This document shows, piece by piece, positions 25,647 through 42,019 of a DNA stretch of 64,000 nucleotides. A program made the position numbers and the translations under genes. The DNA comes from Pogostemon cablin. Its lineage: Eukaryota; Streptophyta; Magnoliopsida; Lamiales; Lamiaceae. The first letter of the stretch is position 1. Each line of letters opens with the position of its first letter. The stretch lies in the NCBI GenBank assembly GCA_023678885.1, contig CM042955.1:16131835-16195834 (forward strand). Reading direction: 5' to 3'. The notes below the pieces were generated by a model. That model was not told the origin of the DNA. It made no database searches and saw only the letters and a list, made by a program, of their open reading frames with translations.

Positions 25647-27967
25647 CTACAGTTTTATTTTACAGAACTTCAATAAATTATTTCAATACAAGGTCCAACT
25701 TTTCATATGGTCACAAGAAAACATGACTGACAAAACATCTACAACAAGAATGATAATAGTCTTGTATATATATATATATAAAAGATAGTCGGGTCAGTAG
25801 TATACTTGCATGTAACTTAGATTTTTTCTTAGATACTAAATGGTTAAAAAAATATATCCTTAAAGAGTAACAGAAGCTATGTGGCGTGGGGCACAGAAAG
25901 GAGTAAACTAAACTAAATCAGGAGAAAACATTACAATAGGCCAGCTCAGGCATGAGAACACAATAAAAATATCATGCATGCATGTTCACACAAATGCTTA
26001 CAATAAGGTCAGAGACTCAGACCTAACGCGTGTCGCCTAAATATACCAAAAATGCCTAATTAAAGTATATTATGATCTTATCCACTTCTGAGGTTTGATA
26101 GACAGTTAAAGATGGTCTGCAGTGAGTCCTGATTCTCAACACATGGCTAAATGAAAGCAACATTTGAATTATCTCTCAATAAATTTCTTTTGCTTCTTTG
26201 TACAATCTAAATTGATAGTATTACATATATGACATTATGTTACACTTAATAAGACATAAACTTTCAAAGAACTTGCACCTCTGGGAGTTGAAGAATGTTG
26301 CCACAATGTCCTCAGATTGCATAATTTACATCCGCAAACCCAATTTCATGCGTCTACAGACTTACGAGATAGGCAACACCAGAAAAGACTACAACATAAT
26401 TCCCAAAATCAATAATGTTGAAACTTGAGACCATGATGCTGTGATGCCTTAAACGCAACTAATGACATTTGCATCAACAGATTAGAGACCAGGATTGAAT
26501 ATTCAAGGTTGGACCCAAATAAATTATTCTGATTTGCATGGTACCCTCGCATATCCCATGATTGATTTCTCAATTATATTTCACTATTTACTACCAAAAC
26601 TCCCAATAAGACATCAAGGTACATCTATTAGCGCAGAGTTTTTTCTACCTCAAATCTTACCAGTAACAATCTTAAGGTGGCTATTATATAAACTATTGAA
26701 TGTCAACTGATAACCAGAAGGACATCCTATTTCATCCAAAATGTACATGAAACACCAATTAAGCATTAAAAACTCACTAAACAAGTATATCAAACCAATC
26801 AATAGCAAACCAAAAATTCTAAAAGGCATCTCAAAATCAAGATAAGTGTAATAAATTCAATGCAAGGGCAGTTGTACTCACCAAAGTTTTTGGAATGGAT
26901 GGTGTAACAGGAATTAATTGCCTAGATTGTTTAATCGCCAATTCTTCAAGTCTCTGCGTCCCAACTGATAACTGCAATACGTACATTGAGCATAAGCACA
27001 CTCACTAATGGACATCTGGTAACTCATGCAATAAAGAATGGACCTACCTGAGGGGTAGCCTGAGCACGATTAGGACCCTGAGCCACAGCTTCTGCCATAT
27101 TGAGACTGGTGGTTGAGCCCAAAGCCACAGATGTAGAACTCGATGAAGACACTGGCTGTCCATTGCTTCCAGCTAGAATAGGAACCTCTGCCAAAGCTGA
27201 TGTCCATTTTTCACCAGTTATAGACGCTGAAGTACCAACAGGTAAGTTCTGAATAGAAGTACTTAAACCAGGAGATGGCACTCTTCCAACTTCAGGAATG
27301 ACTCTTTCCTCAACTCCCAATGATGGAAAATCTCTCTCAAAAGCAGCCTTGCTCACAACAGCAACAGGACTGCCCTTGGTATGCGAACCGTAGGCATTCT
27401 TTCCACTGGCACTGCCCAAGTCAGTTGACACTCTTTTAGGATCCCCACGTTTCCCAGATATCATGGATTGGGAACGCCTTAAGCCATCCCTCTCAAATTT
27501 ACTCAATGAGTTATCTCCCAGTGGATCCGAAGAGTTTCGGTGCCTCCGGTCCCCCAAATTTGATTTATCTAGGTCACGATAATCATATGCATCCTTCTCC
27601 AGGTCCCTGTCACGTTGGTTCCTACCCAAACTACTGTAAGATCTAAAACTTCCAGAGCCGTTACTACTAGAACTTCGTCGGAAATATGAAGAGGTAGCTT
27701 TTTCAGAACTAAAAGATCGTCCAAAATCATGACCGTTGCTATTCACAAAGAACTTATTCCTAGCAGCCCTTGATGCAGGGTGATCATCTAAAATCACAAA
27801 AAAGGGAAAGAGGAATTAGAAAACAGCTATGCACAAAAGGAGTTAATTATATAACATGTTTGCTTCAGAAGTATGACACTACCTGAATGTGGTATAGAGC
27901 TGCCAGCAGTTGAGCTTCCAGCATTTTTCAACCATTGAGGTACTAATGTGGGCTCACTTCTTTCCAT
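22288..27967 (-). CDS. Serine-rich vasculin-like nuclear protein (plant, function unknown)
   Basis: 601 residues from five coding exons on the minus strand: 27967-27883, 27787-27048, 26971-26882, 23257-22493, 22413-22288, all GT-AG and in phase. The start MERSEPTLVPQWLK begins a conserved plant protein that I know only as uncharacterised. It is mostly disordered (Ser, Arg, Gly rich) with a few fixed motifs: DFPSLG (181-186), LSVGTQRLEELAIKQSRQLI (exon 3), KLHVLKP (348-354), QSRNDFFNL (416-424), and a C-terminal block with AAFLRSLGW (524-532) followed by LTEEEISAF (545-553). FPSL plus a terminal F/L-x-x-LGW...LTEEE arrangement resembles vasculin/GPBP1, a GC-rich promoter-binding regulator in animals. 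The resemblance is from memory and is an inference. Intron 3 is long (about 3.6 kb) and holds a poly-A run. Confidence 0.85.
25607..25643. repeat. Poly-A run in intron 3 of the vasculin-like gene
   Basis: About 37 uninterrupted A on the plus strand (poly-T in the sense of the gene). It is prone to length change and to assembly error. Confidence 0.9.
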
Positions 27968-27969
27968 AA

Positions 27970-28648
27970 CTAGTGTTAAACATTATCATGTACAAAGAAT
28001 AAGTGGAAATAAATTCTACTTTCTTAGAATTGATGACTCCGTAGAGTGGCTCACCGCGTCAATTACTAAATCTATTTCCTATACACTAGTCCAACTTTCT
28101 CACAAAACCATCCAACTCTATTAAGCCGGATGCCAGCATGAAAATCCCAAAATCCACTAGCAGTAGTCCTCCAGAGTCCAGATGGATGAACCAAAAATCA
28201 GATTATCCTATACAGATAGCTATTGTTTTATTCTCTCCCTCTCTGTACAATTAAGACGATATCTGTAAAGTCAAATTAGGAGTAATCCCCTTCCGAAATG
28301 CAAAATTAAGTAACCAGATCACTATTCCGTAAAAGCACCTCCTCAAGGCCTCAATGCTCGAGAAAACAGGCCAAGAGCACCATCACATAGCCATATAAAG
28401 CAACCCAAAATTAACCTACTCCCGCAAAACAGAGCAATTCTTGAAACAGAATCCGTCAGAAAAGTCGGAATAAAATCAAACCCCGGACCCCAAAACAATC
28501 CAACGACAAAAACGAAATCCCTAGGGTTTGAGCAGTTTATCAACACAAAAGAAGCACCGAGAAAATCAGAGGCGTCGTCTATGTATCAATGAGAGACAAA
28601 TAAATACTGAAACCAAATTCCCAAATTGAAATTAAGGAAGGGAAATAC
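27970..28648 (-). other. Leader (5' UTR) intron of the vasculin-like gene
   Basis: On the minus strand CTGAGG|GTATTTCC near 28648 is a possible donor and TTTAACACTAG|TT at 27970 a good acceptor. The ATG follows only two bases after the acceptor. The presumed first exon lies in a GC-richer stretch around 28649-28800. No cDNA was available, so the leader structure is inferred. Confidence 0.6.
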
Positions 28649-28800
28649 CCTCAGTAATCTTGTGTACGAGGGGCCAAAACCCTAGTCCTCGATACTCGCC
28701 GCCAACAGCGGTGGCGGGGTTCCACACTGGGAAGTATATCCGCGGCCAAGAATTCTCAAGAGAGAGAGGGAGAGCAAGTAAGGCGTGTGTTTTCAGAATT

Positions 28801-30866
28801 AGCAGAGGGTGATTGTGCGCAGTGTGTGGCGAGTGAGGAGATTTTGTGTGCTGGGGGAGATTAGATATAGAGAATTTGTATGTATATGCGCCTGCCTGTA
28901 TTGAGAGGAAGTTTTTGTGTGAGTCTGCGTGGTGTGGTGTGGTGTGAGAGAAAGGCCGCCTGTTTTATAGCCCTATTTTCGTGCTTTCTTTTGTCAATAG
29001 GCCTCTCTGCCTTCTCTTTTCCAATTTGTTGCATTATTATGGATTACAATCTACTAACCCCATTTAAATCTATATTAATCCATATCTATATTATTGTTAA
29101 TCTCTATCTACACCCAACCTTTTTTTTTTGACAATAGATAAATAAATAGAGTACGTATCCTTTAGGAGTAGTAGCAGTTTTGTTGAAAAGATATTAAATA
29201 TTTTAAAATTATGCACGAGTTGGATGATGCAATCTGAGAAAATTTAATTTATTGTAGTATTAGTTTTGAGAACACTAGGGATGATTAATTTAACTGATTA
29301 TTTTGAGTCTGATTAATAATTTTGATTATGATATTAATTAATTAATTAATTTTAAGCGTCCACTATTCACAACCGGAATTTGAACGAATATAACCATTTT
29401 TGAATACACACCAAATAAAATGTAACAAGAAAATACAAGACATTTTATATGCTCACCTCTTTTTTTCATTAATATCCTTAAACTCTAATTCACTTCACAC
29501 ACAATTTTAAATTTCACTGCACTTCATACGCGACCACTTATGTTCGATTTTTCGTTTTAATACATATTATTCTTAGTGTTACATTTTAAAGAAATTTTCA
29601 TAAATACAATATAAGTTTTTAGAATGTGAAATAAATCGGGTGTTGGTTTAAATGTTTATATATAGATCTATGAACAAATTTGGACATATAGTTATGTTGG
29701 GTGTTGAGGTATTGATTGAAGATTGTTAGCTTTAATCATTTGAATATGTGAATCGTTATTCAACTTTGTTTGGACAAAAAAAGATTGATCGTTCAACTGG
29801 CATTAGTCGACAATGTGTTTTCTATTAGACAAGTAGCGTGGTAGAAATTTTGCTTACCGTTCAACTAGGTTTTAGTCGAAAACTTGATATTTTATGGGTA
29901 AGAGGTTAGATTATTTTAGTCTTTAAATAGTTAGTGTTTTTGTAAATATTTAATGGTGGGTGTATTCGCTAAAAAATACAAGTTTTTTAGATGGATACTA
30001 AGTATTATACTATTTTAATTAAAAAATTTATTAATATGATAATTAATTAATTAAAAAATAAAACGATAGAGACAATCTCACGAGATGTGCTAATTAGATA
30101 AAATCTAGCAAATCTTGATGGAAGATAAGCTTATATATATAAGAAAAGATAATCACTTCGTATATTCTAATTGTAATATTAAATATAATTTTAATACTCC
30201 TAGTTTTTTATTTTATTTCTTAAGAAAAATGATAGATTTGACCATGTAGATTTATTAATAAAAAATTAGGGGGTGATTGGTAATATTAATCCAATTCATA
30301 TTTTTGTTCATATAATAATAATAATAATTATTATTATTATTATTTTATTAGGTGCCACTGATAAATCGAATTCAAAGAAAACAAGCCTTGTTAAAAGTTT
30401 ATTATTTCAGGGGGGGGAAAAATGTAATTTCACAACTCGGCGAACTCGTTACTCGCTATCTCATCACTTCATCAACCTTAAACCGATAAGTAGTTTGTTG
30501 AACGAAAAAAAAAAACTATTACCAAAATTTTAAACTATAATTATGTATCACATTGTAAAAATAAAAGATCTTAAAATGACCTGACAAATTTAACATAAAA
30601 TAATCAATCAAGTAGAGAAGAAAAGTAGCATCGCTTTTCTTTCACTTAGTTATCATCAATTCATCAATATTGAATTAGCATTTACTAAAATAGTTTAGTT
30701 ACTGAGAACTTCATAGAAATTACTTAGTTGCAAACTATCAACAAGCATAAGCATATGCATATCCCATTCCATCCAAAGGGAATGGAGAGGGAGAGAGAGA
30801 GAAGTTAAAATATACTCCAAAAGAAGAGATTAGTAGAGAGGATTGTATAGTAGGATGAAGGAACAA
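28801..30866. other. Intergenic, no gene seen
   Basis: Promoter side of the vasculin-like gene and 3' flank of NDC80. It contains short repeats (ATTA near 29335, an AAT/ATT palindromic run at 30307-30346, a run of eight G near 30412). No coding frame with family features and no complete mobile element were found. Confidence 0.55.
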
Positions 30867-33800
30867 CTACTCATGAGTTGTTGAACGTGGAGGAAGTGTT
30901 GGACGATATCCTTTGTAAATGTCGGCGACAGCAGCAGCAGTTTCCACGAGCTCACTCTTCATCCTCGCCATCTTCGATCCCACATACTCTTTATATGCTG
31001 AAACAGAGTTTACCAGCTTAAACAATTCCTCAGCGCGCAGTCTTATTTCTTCCTCTGTTTTCATCACCGTTTCCTGCAACTCCTCCTTGCATCTCTACAT
31101 CAGACAACATCAAACATCACTGCATAATTTTACAATGCTACAAGCCAAAGGCCTGGCCTTGCAATTTGCCACAATAGACAGGAATTTGTAAGAAAAATAA
31201 AATTCTCAATATTGAAAATAAATCACTTGTAAACTGCATTCCTCAAGTGCTTAAAATTACCTTTAAAAATTCTGCTGTCTCTTTTTCAAAAACAGACATG
31301 TTTTGAGCCTCCATTTTTACTGCATCAGACAGTCTTTTAGCTTCTGCTGTACACCTTGATGAGTATTCATGAATTTCTTCCTTCATCACAATTATCTGAG
31401 TTTCAATCTGTGTAACCAAAAATTTCAAAGGATATAATATCAGATACTACTCAATTCTGATACATTACGCAACAGTCGGATGAACACCTGAATTTAGAGA
31501 GTATAATAATGGTACAAATCAGTATCAATGAAAAGTAAGATGCCGTTCTTCGTTCACCAGATCCACTGTCCACCTCTTCAACCCCCAACCCCAAAAAAAA
31601 AGTTGCTCTTTTCCATTTACGAGTCTTTTTTCAGAGACAGATTTCATACTAATAATTGCCATTGGAATATTCTTAATAAATCATTAAGTTCAAGACTGGT
31701 CCAACTTTTTAGATAGAAAACAAATATATGCCTCGTGAGTGCCGAATCCCACATAAAAAAACTACAAGGAACATCTCTAGAACAACACATATATGAGCAA
31801 AATATATGTTCATCTCAAAATAAACTAATTCAAGTCGAAACCAAAATGCAGGGGAACAAAAGCTTGAGCTTATCAATATCTTATATTATGGCGCAGCTCA
31901 ATTTCAAGGTGCTAATCCAAATAAAAGTAATTGCCATTGAACCTTTTAAAATGCCAACTACATAGTATCCCATATACAAAACCCAGAGACTTGGGGGAAA
32001 AGAAACAAACAAACAAAGCTAAACACAAATATGATAACAAAGACATTCGCTAAGAGATATAATAGTAAATTTTTAAAAAAAATCAGAGCAAGGCGTAAGA
32101 AACTGCATGTGATATGTTTTCCTTCCCAAATACCATGTCCACAAGACAAATGAAATATAAATCAAGCCTTAAAATTAATGAATTGCAATAGGCATGCCTA
32201 CTATCTAGAATTATTCCTAAACTAAATTATATGCATGACATTTGAAAAAAATTAAAGAGGATTTGTGTGACACATCACAGTGTTGAACACAATGTAATAA
32301 TTTTTCTTGTAAGAATGCTCCCATATAGAACATATTATAGATAAAGAAAAATCAGATATGTGAAAGAATGAAAAATGAACAGTATATGTGCAAGTGAAGA
32401 AAAACAATTCTTGGCATGGCATAGCAACATAGTTATAGAATGTGTTCATAAGTAACTGCAGCTTAAATTAATTCTTATTTACTTGCCTTATCAATATGGG
32501 ATTGAAGGACAGATATAAGATTACGTTTCTCCTCCATCTTAGAAGCATTTTCACCTGACTCTTGCCGAAGAGAGATTAATTCTTCCAATTTAATCATTGA
32601 GTGTTTTTTTATGTCCTCAGAAAATTCGGCAAGTGCAGGCTTTAGTACTGATTTGTAATCTGATCCCAATACCTCAGATGGCGTGGATCCCTTAGCATTC
32701 AGCTGATAATGAAATCCATTTCCAAGCTTTAACCTGTAAATGAGTATTTAATTAATCTTGTCACCGTAATCCAGTAACTTAACTCTGGAACATATTAGTA
32801 CTTATAGTTCACCTTATGCAGAGTCTGGAAATTTCAAAAAAAAAAAAAAAAAAAGATTGATGGAAGGTTTTCATTCATTAATAGGAAGTACTAAATGCAA
32901 TCTTCCATGCCTCAATTCTACAAGGTCTTGGTGGGTGGGGAACAGATTAATGATTTGCTTGCCTTTTGTATCACCTAAACATGTATACCATAGATACTGC
33001 CAATAGACTCACACACACAAAAAAGTAAAAAAAATAAAATAAAATAAAAAGACCAAAGTTTCCTGACAGTGTCAATTGATTGAACTACAAGCATATAATT
33101 TGTAAGTTTGCTGCGAAAAAACTAAGGATGCATAGAAAAAATGCCAAGGATTTATGTTGATACTAGTTGTAAATCAGCATTTGCTAACCAGATACACATT
33201 TGTCTAAAATACAATGCTAGTAATCATACCAATACCTAAGCATCAATAGACACATCACAGTTAACAACCAAATTGTATAAGCCCAATTTTCCTTGAAGCA
33301 CCAAAAAACAGTAAATGGGACAACGGGTGGCAACAAGTATATGTCAGTTTCAAGGTAACAGTAAAGAAGCTGATAAGAAGAAATACCTTCTGATAGCTTG
33401 GTTGCATTCCATCACAGACTGCTCAAGCTCCTTAAACTTATGCCCAATCTCAGAATCAAGTTCCCATATCTTCTCTTCCCAGCCATTTCTCGCAGCCTCC
33501 GCCTCCTCAATATCCCTCTCCACAGATTGCAATTCTCGCTTCATTCTCTCAGCATCTCTCAAATTAATCCCTTGTTCCTCAATCTTCTTCTTCAAGTCCT
33601 CGTTCTCACCACAAATCCTCTTCCTTTCCTCTACCTTCGCCTCCAGTGCCTTTTCCTTCTCCTCCAACATCTTCTGCACCTCCACTAAATGCTTGTTCAG
33701 CTTATCAACTAATTCATGGAACTTCTCCACATCATTTTCCAACATAGCCTTTTTCTGCTCCAACTCCTCTTTCGGACTGGGCTTCGACTTCAAACCCTCC

Positions 33801-34516
33801 AATTTTGCTTCCAGTTCTTTCGCATAATCAGTCACACCCTTGACATTCTCCTCAACTTTATCCTTCCACGCAGTCATCTCCCCAATACACTCTTCATCCA
33901 AAGCATCCATCGCCTCGTCATCTCCCTTAATATAGTGCAAATAACTATTCACAGTGTAGATCAACATTTTATCACTCTCTAAAGAAGGAGAAGAATTCAT
34001 CTTAAAATCATTATACTTCACTATCTGAACAAGCCAGTGAATGACAGCGAGCAGACTAGGCCATGAATGCGGCGTTCCTGGGGCACGTAGAGCCGATTTG
34101 TTCAATTTGAAGGGACATTTGAAGAACTTCAACGTATGAGTGAGATTTTCCTCCATTTTCTGCGAATCAAATCCAAGGCGGTGGAGCAGAAATTTTAGGG
34201 TTTCCGTAATGTCTTTAGCAGATGGTAACGGGGATTTGAGCGAAAAGGAGACAGACTGAGAGGCGAGATAAGAATTGATAGTGCGGAGGGCGGATGCTTG
34301 GTAGGAGCGGTCGGTAATGTTGTTCGAAACAGCAGAGGGACGTCCAACGGAGGAGAGGGAGGGGCGGCTGCTGCAGAAGCTAGCGTCAGATTCTCTGCCG
34401 GGTGCCGGGGTGGAGAGGTACTGCCAAGGGTCAGCGGTGTTAGTGGGTGTGGGAGGTGGTGGACGGCGGTCTGAAGCTATGGACTCCGCCGCGCGACGGC
34501 GGCCGGCGGCTCTCAT
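30867..34516 (-). CDS. NDC80: Kinetochore protein NDC80 (HEC1)
   Basis: Core subunit of the outer-kinetochore NDC80 complex (with NUF2, SPC24, SPC25), which couples chromosomes to spindle microtubules. Four exons on the minus strand: 34516-33387, 32733-32487, 31407-31261, 31094-30867, giving 583 residues (plant NDC80 proteins are about 570). Residues 1-70 are a basic, unstructured tail. About 70-175 is the calponin-homology microtubule-binding domain, with DRSYQASALRTINSYL, KDITETLKFLLHRLG and PGTPHSWPSLLAVIHWLV. The rest is long coiled coil, with the conserved GSTPSEVLGSDYKSVLKPAL segment in exon 2. An upstream in-frame ATG at 34573 was not chosen, because the downstream MRAAGRRR matches plant N-termini and leaves the E2F-type site in the leader. 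Intron 2 starts with GC instead of GT (AAG|GCAAGT at 32487). Confidence 0.95.
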
Positions 34517-34549
34517 TGTTGTAGATTGTGCGTGGTTTTCAGCGTAGGC

Positions 34550-34558
34550 TTTCCCGCC
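34550..34558 (+). promoter_or_regulatory. E2F-type site upstream of NDC80
   Basis: TTTCCCGCC, a perfect match to the plant E2F/DP consensus TTT(C/G)(C/G)CGC(C), 34 bp upstream of the chosen NDC80 ATG. The orientation is opposite to the gene, which does not matter for this near-palindromic class of sites. Confidence 0.7.
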
Positions 34559-34675
34559 TATAACAAGTATCAAGAGATTTAATTTTTGGAATAGACAAAA
34601 AAATTGAAATTTTAATTTGACCTGATTTTGATTGGATGTGCATCCAAATTGAGAATAAACAAGCTGCGTGAATTT

Positions 34676-34714
34676 TGGGCCAATCTATCAGGCCCATTAA
34701 CCAAACAATGGGCC
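34676..34714. promoter_or_regulatory. Cluster of three site II (TGGGCC) motifs upstream of NDC80
   Basis: TGGGCC at 34676-34681, GGCCCA at 34691-34696 and TGGGCC at 34709-34714. Site II elements next to E2F sites are a known arrangement in plant S-phase and G2/M promoters such as PCNA. The cluster is about 160-200 bp upstream of the NDC80 ATG, in the space shared with MSI1. Confidence 0.6.
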
Positions 34715-35067
34715 AAGTTCTTGGATTTTGGGACGGTTTTTGTTTTAAATAAAAAATATCTTCCCATCCAATCTTTATCAGAATATCAGGCAATTATTTT
34801 ATTTAAATTTAGTGAATATTAAGTTACTTTATTTAGGTGTATGGATTATCTCTATATATTTATAGTAAGATCAAAATTAATTTTGAGAGTCAAAATAACC
34901 CTAATTTTGATTGTATTAAAACAAATTGGGCTATCCCAAGCACACGAAAACAAGTGCTGGATCCACCATCAATTCACGCCCAAAAAACCCTTAAAACCAC
35001 ACCTATCTACTCTTCCCTCCAATTCTCCAAACCCCCCACCCCACACTCATCTATGGTGAGAACCCAC

Positions 35068-35305
35068 GCCCCCAGGGCATAGCTCAAGTGGTAGAGGGGA
35101 GGGTGGAAAGGCCTTCCAGCTGAGCTTGGTTGCTGCAGGGTGGGGGTTCGAATCCTGCCTTTGGCATGGATTTGGCCCCTTGCAAGCACAAGTTTAACAG
35201 TGAGCCCTCCCTATAAGCCACTTGAGGCACATCCTGCGATTTACCTCTTCCACCAATCCCCAGGGCAGGGGCGGTGGGGGCCCCTAATGGAGGGGTACAC
35301 CATTT
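35068..35305 (+). mobile_element. tRNA-derived SINE in the NDC80-MSI1 intergenic region
   Basis: 238 bp flanked by a perfect 16-bp target duplication TATGGTGAGAACCCAC (35052-35067 and 35306-35321). Near its start is a polymerase III A box, TAGCTCAAGTGG (35080-35091), followed by a B box, GGTTCGAATCC (35145-35155), at tRNA-like spacing. The body after the B box is not tRNA-like. It is not a functional tRNA, because no cloverleaf closes. The insertion ends about 105 bp before the MSI1 start codon, so it is in the MSI1 promoter or leader. The sharp target duplication indicates a fairly recent insertion. Confidence 0.92.
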
Positions 35306-35313
35306 TATGGTGA

Positions 35314-38588
<3,275 letters not shown>

Positions 38589-38860
38589 TCTGTAGTTTTC
38601 CAATTAAATTAACCAGTATGTGAGGAACCAAAAAATGAATGGAAGTAGAAAACCAAGCAAGTAGGATTTTGTGTGTTTAAATTGTTCTCTCTTTATTCTG
38701 TATCATTAACTTTAAATTCCAGAATGCTGTACAAGATCAATGACAATTCTATCATAATGTTTACTAAGTTCCCTCTCTAATCGAAATCCCTTCAAAGGGG
38801 TGACTTGTAATTATCAGTTCTCACCATCCATACCACCCTTTGGTTGAAGGATCTTGGATC

Positions 38861-38955
38861 CTCTCCTGTACTATACTCGATTTCTCTCACACTGTAGTTA
38901 GTAAATTTATTGTACCAGCAGCTACTGTGAGAGAAATTGAATAAAGTACGGGAGA
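38861..38955. repeat. Inverted repeat with short loop downstream of MSI1
   Basis: Arms of about 34 bases: CTCCTGTACTATACTCGATT and following on the left, CTCCCGTACTTTATTCAATT (reverse complement) on the right, both continuing as TCTCTCACA(C/-)(T)GTAG. The loop is about 25 bases. No target duplication was identified. It could be the core of a small MITE or a structured 3' element. Confidence 0.6.
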
Positions 38956-39306
38956 TTATTCCTATCATGGTTAATCTGAGTTGGAGATGGTTTTTGAATT
39001 TCATATCATTAAACTTAATGATATTTGTTGTTTTCATTCAGATGAGCTTGTATTGTGTATAATGGGTGTACACATACAATCCAGTTTATTTGAAAGATAA
39101 AGTCTTTTGTTAGATGTGTTCACTCATTATTAAAGTATAATAATTTATATTGGTAGAAAAGTAGTTAAAATATGATGAACTAAAATACTATTATGGCATA
39201 GTTGGTTATATTATAACATTTCTAAAATCAATACATAATTCATCATATATTACTTTAGTAAATCATATATTTTAACTATTAGGTAATCATACCTATATAA
39301 TAATTA

Positions 39307-40088
39307 GGGAAAATAGATTTTTTTCGTCCGCTAACTTTCATTCATTTTGAAATTAGTTCATTAATTTTTTTAATTTTGAAAATAATCCGTTAATTTTATA
39401 ACAATTTTGAAATTAGTCCATTAACTTCATAAAATTCAATATTTTGGTCATTTGACCAGCTATGGCAGGTCATTTGAATACTTTCATCTCAATTAATCTA
39501 TATCATATTTTTATTTAACCAATTTTATCTCACTTTTCATTTTTCACTTCCGTATACCGAACAAACAATATTAATTTCATTACTAAAGTGGAGCAAATTT
39601 GACTAAATATTGATACTTCCTCCGTCCGCTCGAAAGAGAGTCTTTTTTTCATTTTGGTCGTCCGTTCCAAAGAGGGCCACTTTCTTTTTTACACACATGA
39701 GATCTACACACACCCACTAATACAATTAAAATATGGGATCCACACTCTCACTAATACAACTACCCACTACACATTAAATAACAATACTTCTTAATCAACG
39801 TGCACAAAAGCAAAATGTCCTCTTTCGGGCGGACGGAGAGAGTATAATATAAATTCTTAGTGGAGGTTATTTTTTTTAAAAATAGTATATATATATATAT
39901 ATATTACATTTTTTTTTTTAGAATAACCTGCTAATGACCTGTTGAAATTGACGATTTTCAAAATTTTCAAATATAATGGACGATTTTCAAAATTCTGCAA
40001 ATATAATGGACGATTTTCAAAAGGTGAAAAACTTATGGACTAAATTCAAAATTGGGCAAAGTTAGCGGACAAAAAAATCTATTTTCTC
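39307..40088. mobile_element. Mutator-type (MULE) MITE
   Basis: 782 bp. Terminal inverted repeats of about 32 bases start GGGAAAATAGATTTTTTTCG on the left and GAGAAAATAGATTTTTTTGT (reverse complement) on the right, and both continue TCCGCTAACTTT. A perfect 9-bp target duplication TAATAATTA (39298-39306 and 40089-40097) is the Mutator hallmark. The interior has short repeats of GACGATTTTCAAAATT. A Stowaway is nested inside (39616-39842). No transposase frame. Confidence 0.92.
39616..39842. mobile_element. Stowaway MITE nested in the MULE MITE
   Basis: Ends CTTCCTCCGTCCGC and the reverse complement of CTCTCTCCGTCCGCC, flanked by TA. 227 bp, same subfamily as 13620-13844 by its shared interior. 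Because it interrupts the MULE MITE, it inserted later. Confidence 0.9.
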
Positions 40089-40097
40089 TAATAATTA

Positions 40098-42019
40098 CTA
40101 TATATCATCTATATAATAATAATTATATTTTAGTAATGAGCCGTGTGGAGTGCTCCTATTTTGAAAAATATAGATATAGAAAGACAGTTAGACCTTTTGG
40201 ATTAATATTAATTCATATTGGCAAAGTTTATGCTCGAGGGGTAATTGAGTAAATAAATGACCTTTGAAGAGGATATAAATGTAAAAATACAAGGGTATAA
40301 TAAAATACTTTGCCCATTCTGATTAGCGATTACCCTTGTCGATGATAGCGATTACTCTTGATACTTAATATGTATTTCATCTCAGTAAAAGTAAAATGTA
40401 GTATTTGTGGAACAAATAAAAAGGAAAGTGTAAAATATTTTTGGGAGGGAGAGAATAGAAAATTAAGAATTATTCATAAAATGAAATATTTTAGTATACT
40501 AGAAAATAAATTAATTTTCATGTCAACTTTATAGAATGAAGCTGAAGGAGATGGAGATATTTCCATATTTCTCGTAGTCTTGTACCACTGTTTAAATGAT
40601 TGTGAAAAAAAATAATCCCAACATTTATCTCAGAGTTTATAATTTTTTATAGGATTTAAATCTGTTTACACGTCATCCAAACGATGTGATACAGTTAATG
40701 TTAAACCAAAATGGCTTGAAGGAATGATTAGCCATTTTGGAATTTCAAATTCTAAAATCTGATTTTAATGGGGGGCTTTCAAATATAAAATCTGAGTTTC
40801 TGAAATCTATAACAAACATAGTTAGATGTTTTAGGAAATTTTTACCCACAATCTAAATTAATGATTCAAACACACTTTAAATAAACTAAAAGTAATGTCC
40901 ATATATTTCATATCAAGCATCACAAGTTTATGATATATTTTTTTTCTTTTTCCTTCTTTAATGAGGGTTGATAGCAGATTCAGCAGTAACAGGTAGTATG
41001 ATAAGAGTAAAGTTCAATCAAGCTAAATATGCATTATTTTTAGAGAGTTTTTGATTGAATACTTTCCAATGTAAGAAATAGGAGTGGGAATTACTTTGGA
41101 TGTTTGGTAACGCATGTTATGAATCAAACTCATTCCACAATACCAATTCCATTTTCATTATCTCCTAAAATGTCAAACCCCCTCTTATATTGATAGTATC
41201 AAGGCTAATATTACACTATAAAATTTAAGACATTGTTATAAGGTGAACGTTGAGGAAAACTAAATACGTCAAATGGAAAATGTCTGATGTGTGAATTACA
41301 AACTATAAACGGCCATGGAATATAGATATTACATTTCTTCTTTTGTAACATCTATTTAATATTTGTTGGAACACTAAATAGAATATTAAATGAACCGGAG
41401 ATATTGATTCCTCGTTAGGGTTGGGTCTTGATCCTTTACAGATAAGATGTGTGACACCTATCATACAAACAATTTTACAGGGTAATTAGTCAAAGTTTAA
41501 ATAAATTAGTCATATTATAAACTAATCACTTTGCTCACGTAAAGTAATCGATTAGCTGAGGATGGTGGATTCCTGGAGTAGCGTGGAATCATCTCACTCA
41601 CCCTACTCCTTTCTAAGGCTCTGTTTGTTTCTTCACATTTACTCTTTATTCTTTACGATCATATATAGTAACAAAATACTATATAGTACTAGTATACAAA
41701 GAACATACTCCCTCCGTGTTATAATTGTTACTTTGATTTTTTTTTTTTTCACGAAAATTAAAGAATATAATATTTTAATATTTAGTGAATTGAAAAATAT
41801 AATATTTTAATGTATAATAGATAGTTGTATTAATATTGTATATAAACATTTTTAAAAATATATTAATAGTGTATTTAATTAATGAAAAATAATAACTGCT
41901 GAAATGAGGGTCAATAAATATTAGGTACAAAACGCATTTAGATATTATTAATTCATATGTTCGCTATAGAAAATTATGCACAGATACAAAATTTAATTTT
42001 GTTTTTTCTTTATTAACCA
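40098..42019. other. Intergenic, no gene seen
   Basis: AT-rich sequence. One isolated Stowaway-like end (CTCCCTCCGTG) at about 41708 has no partner. No coding frame with family features on either strand. Confidence 0.55.
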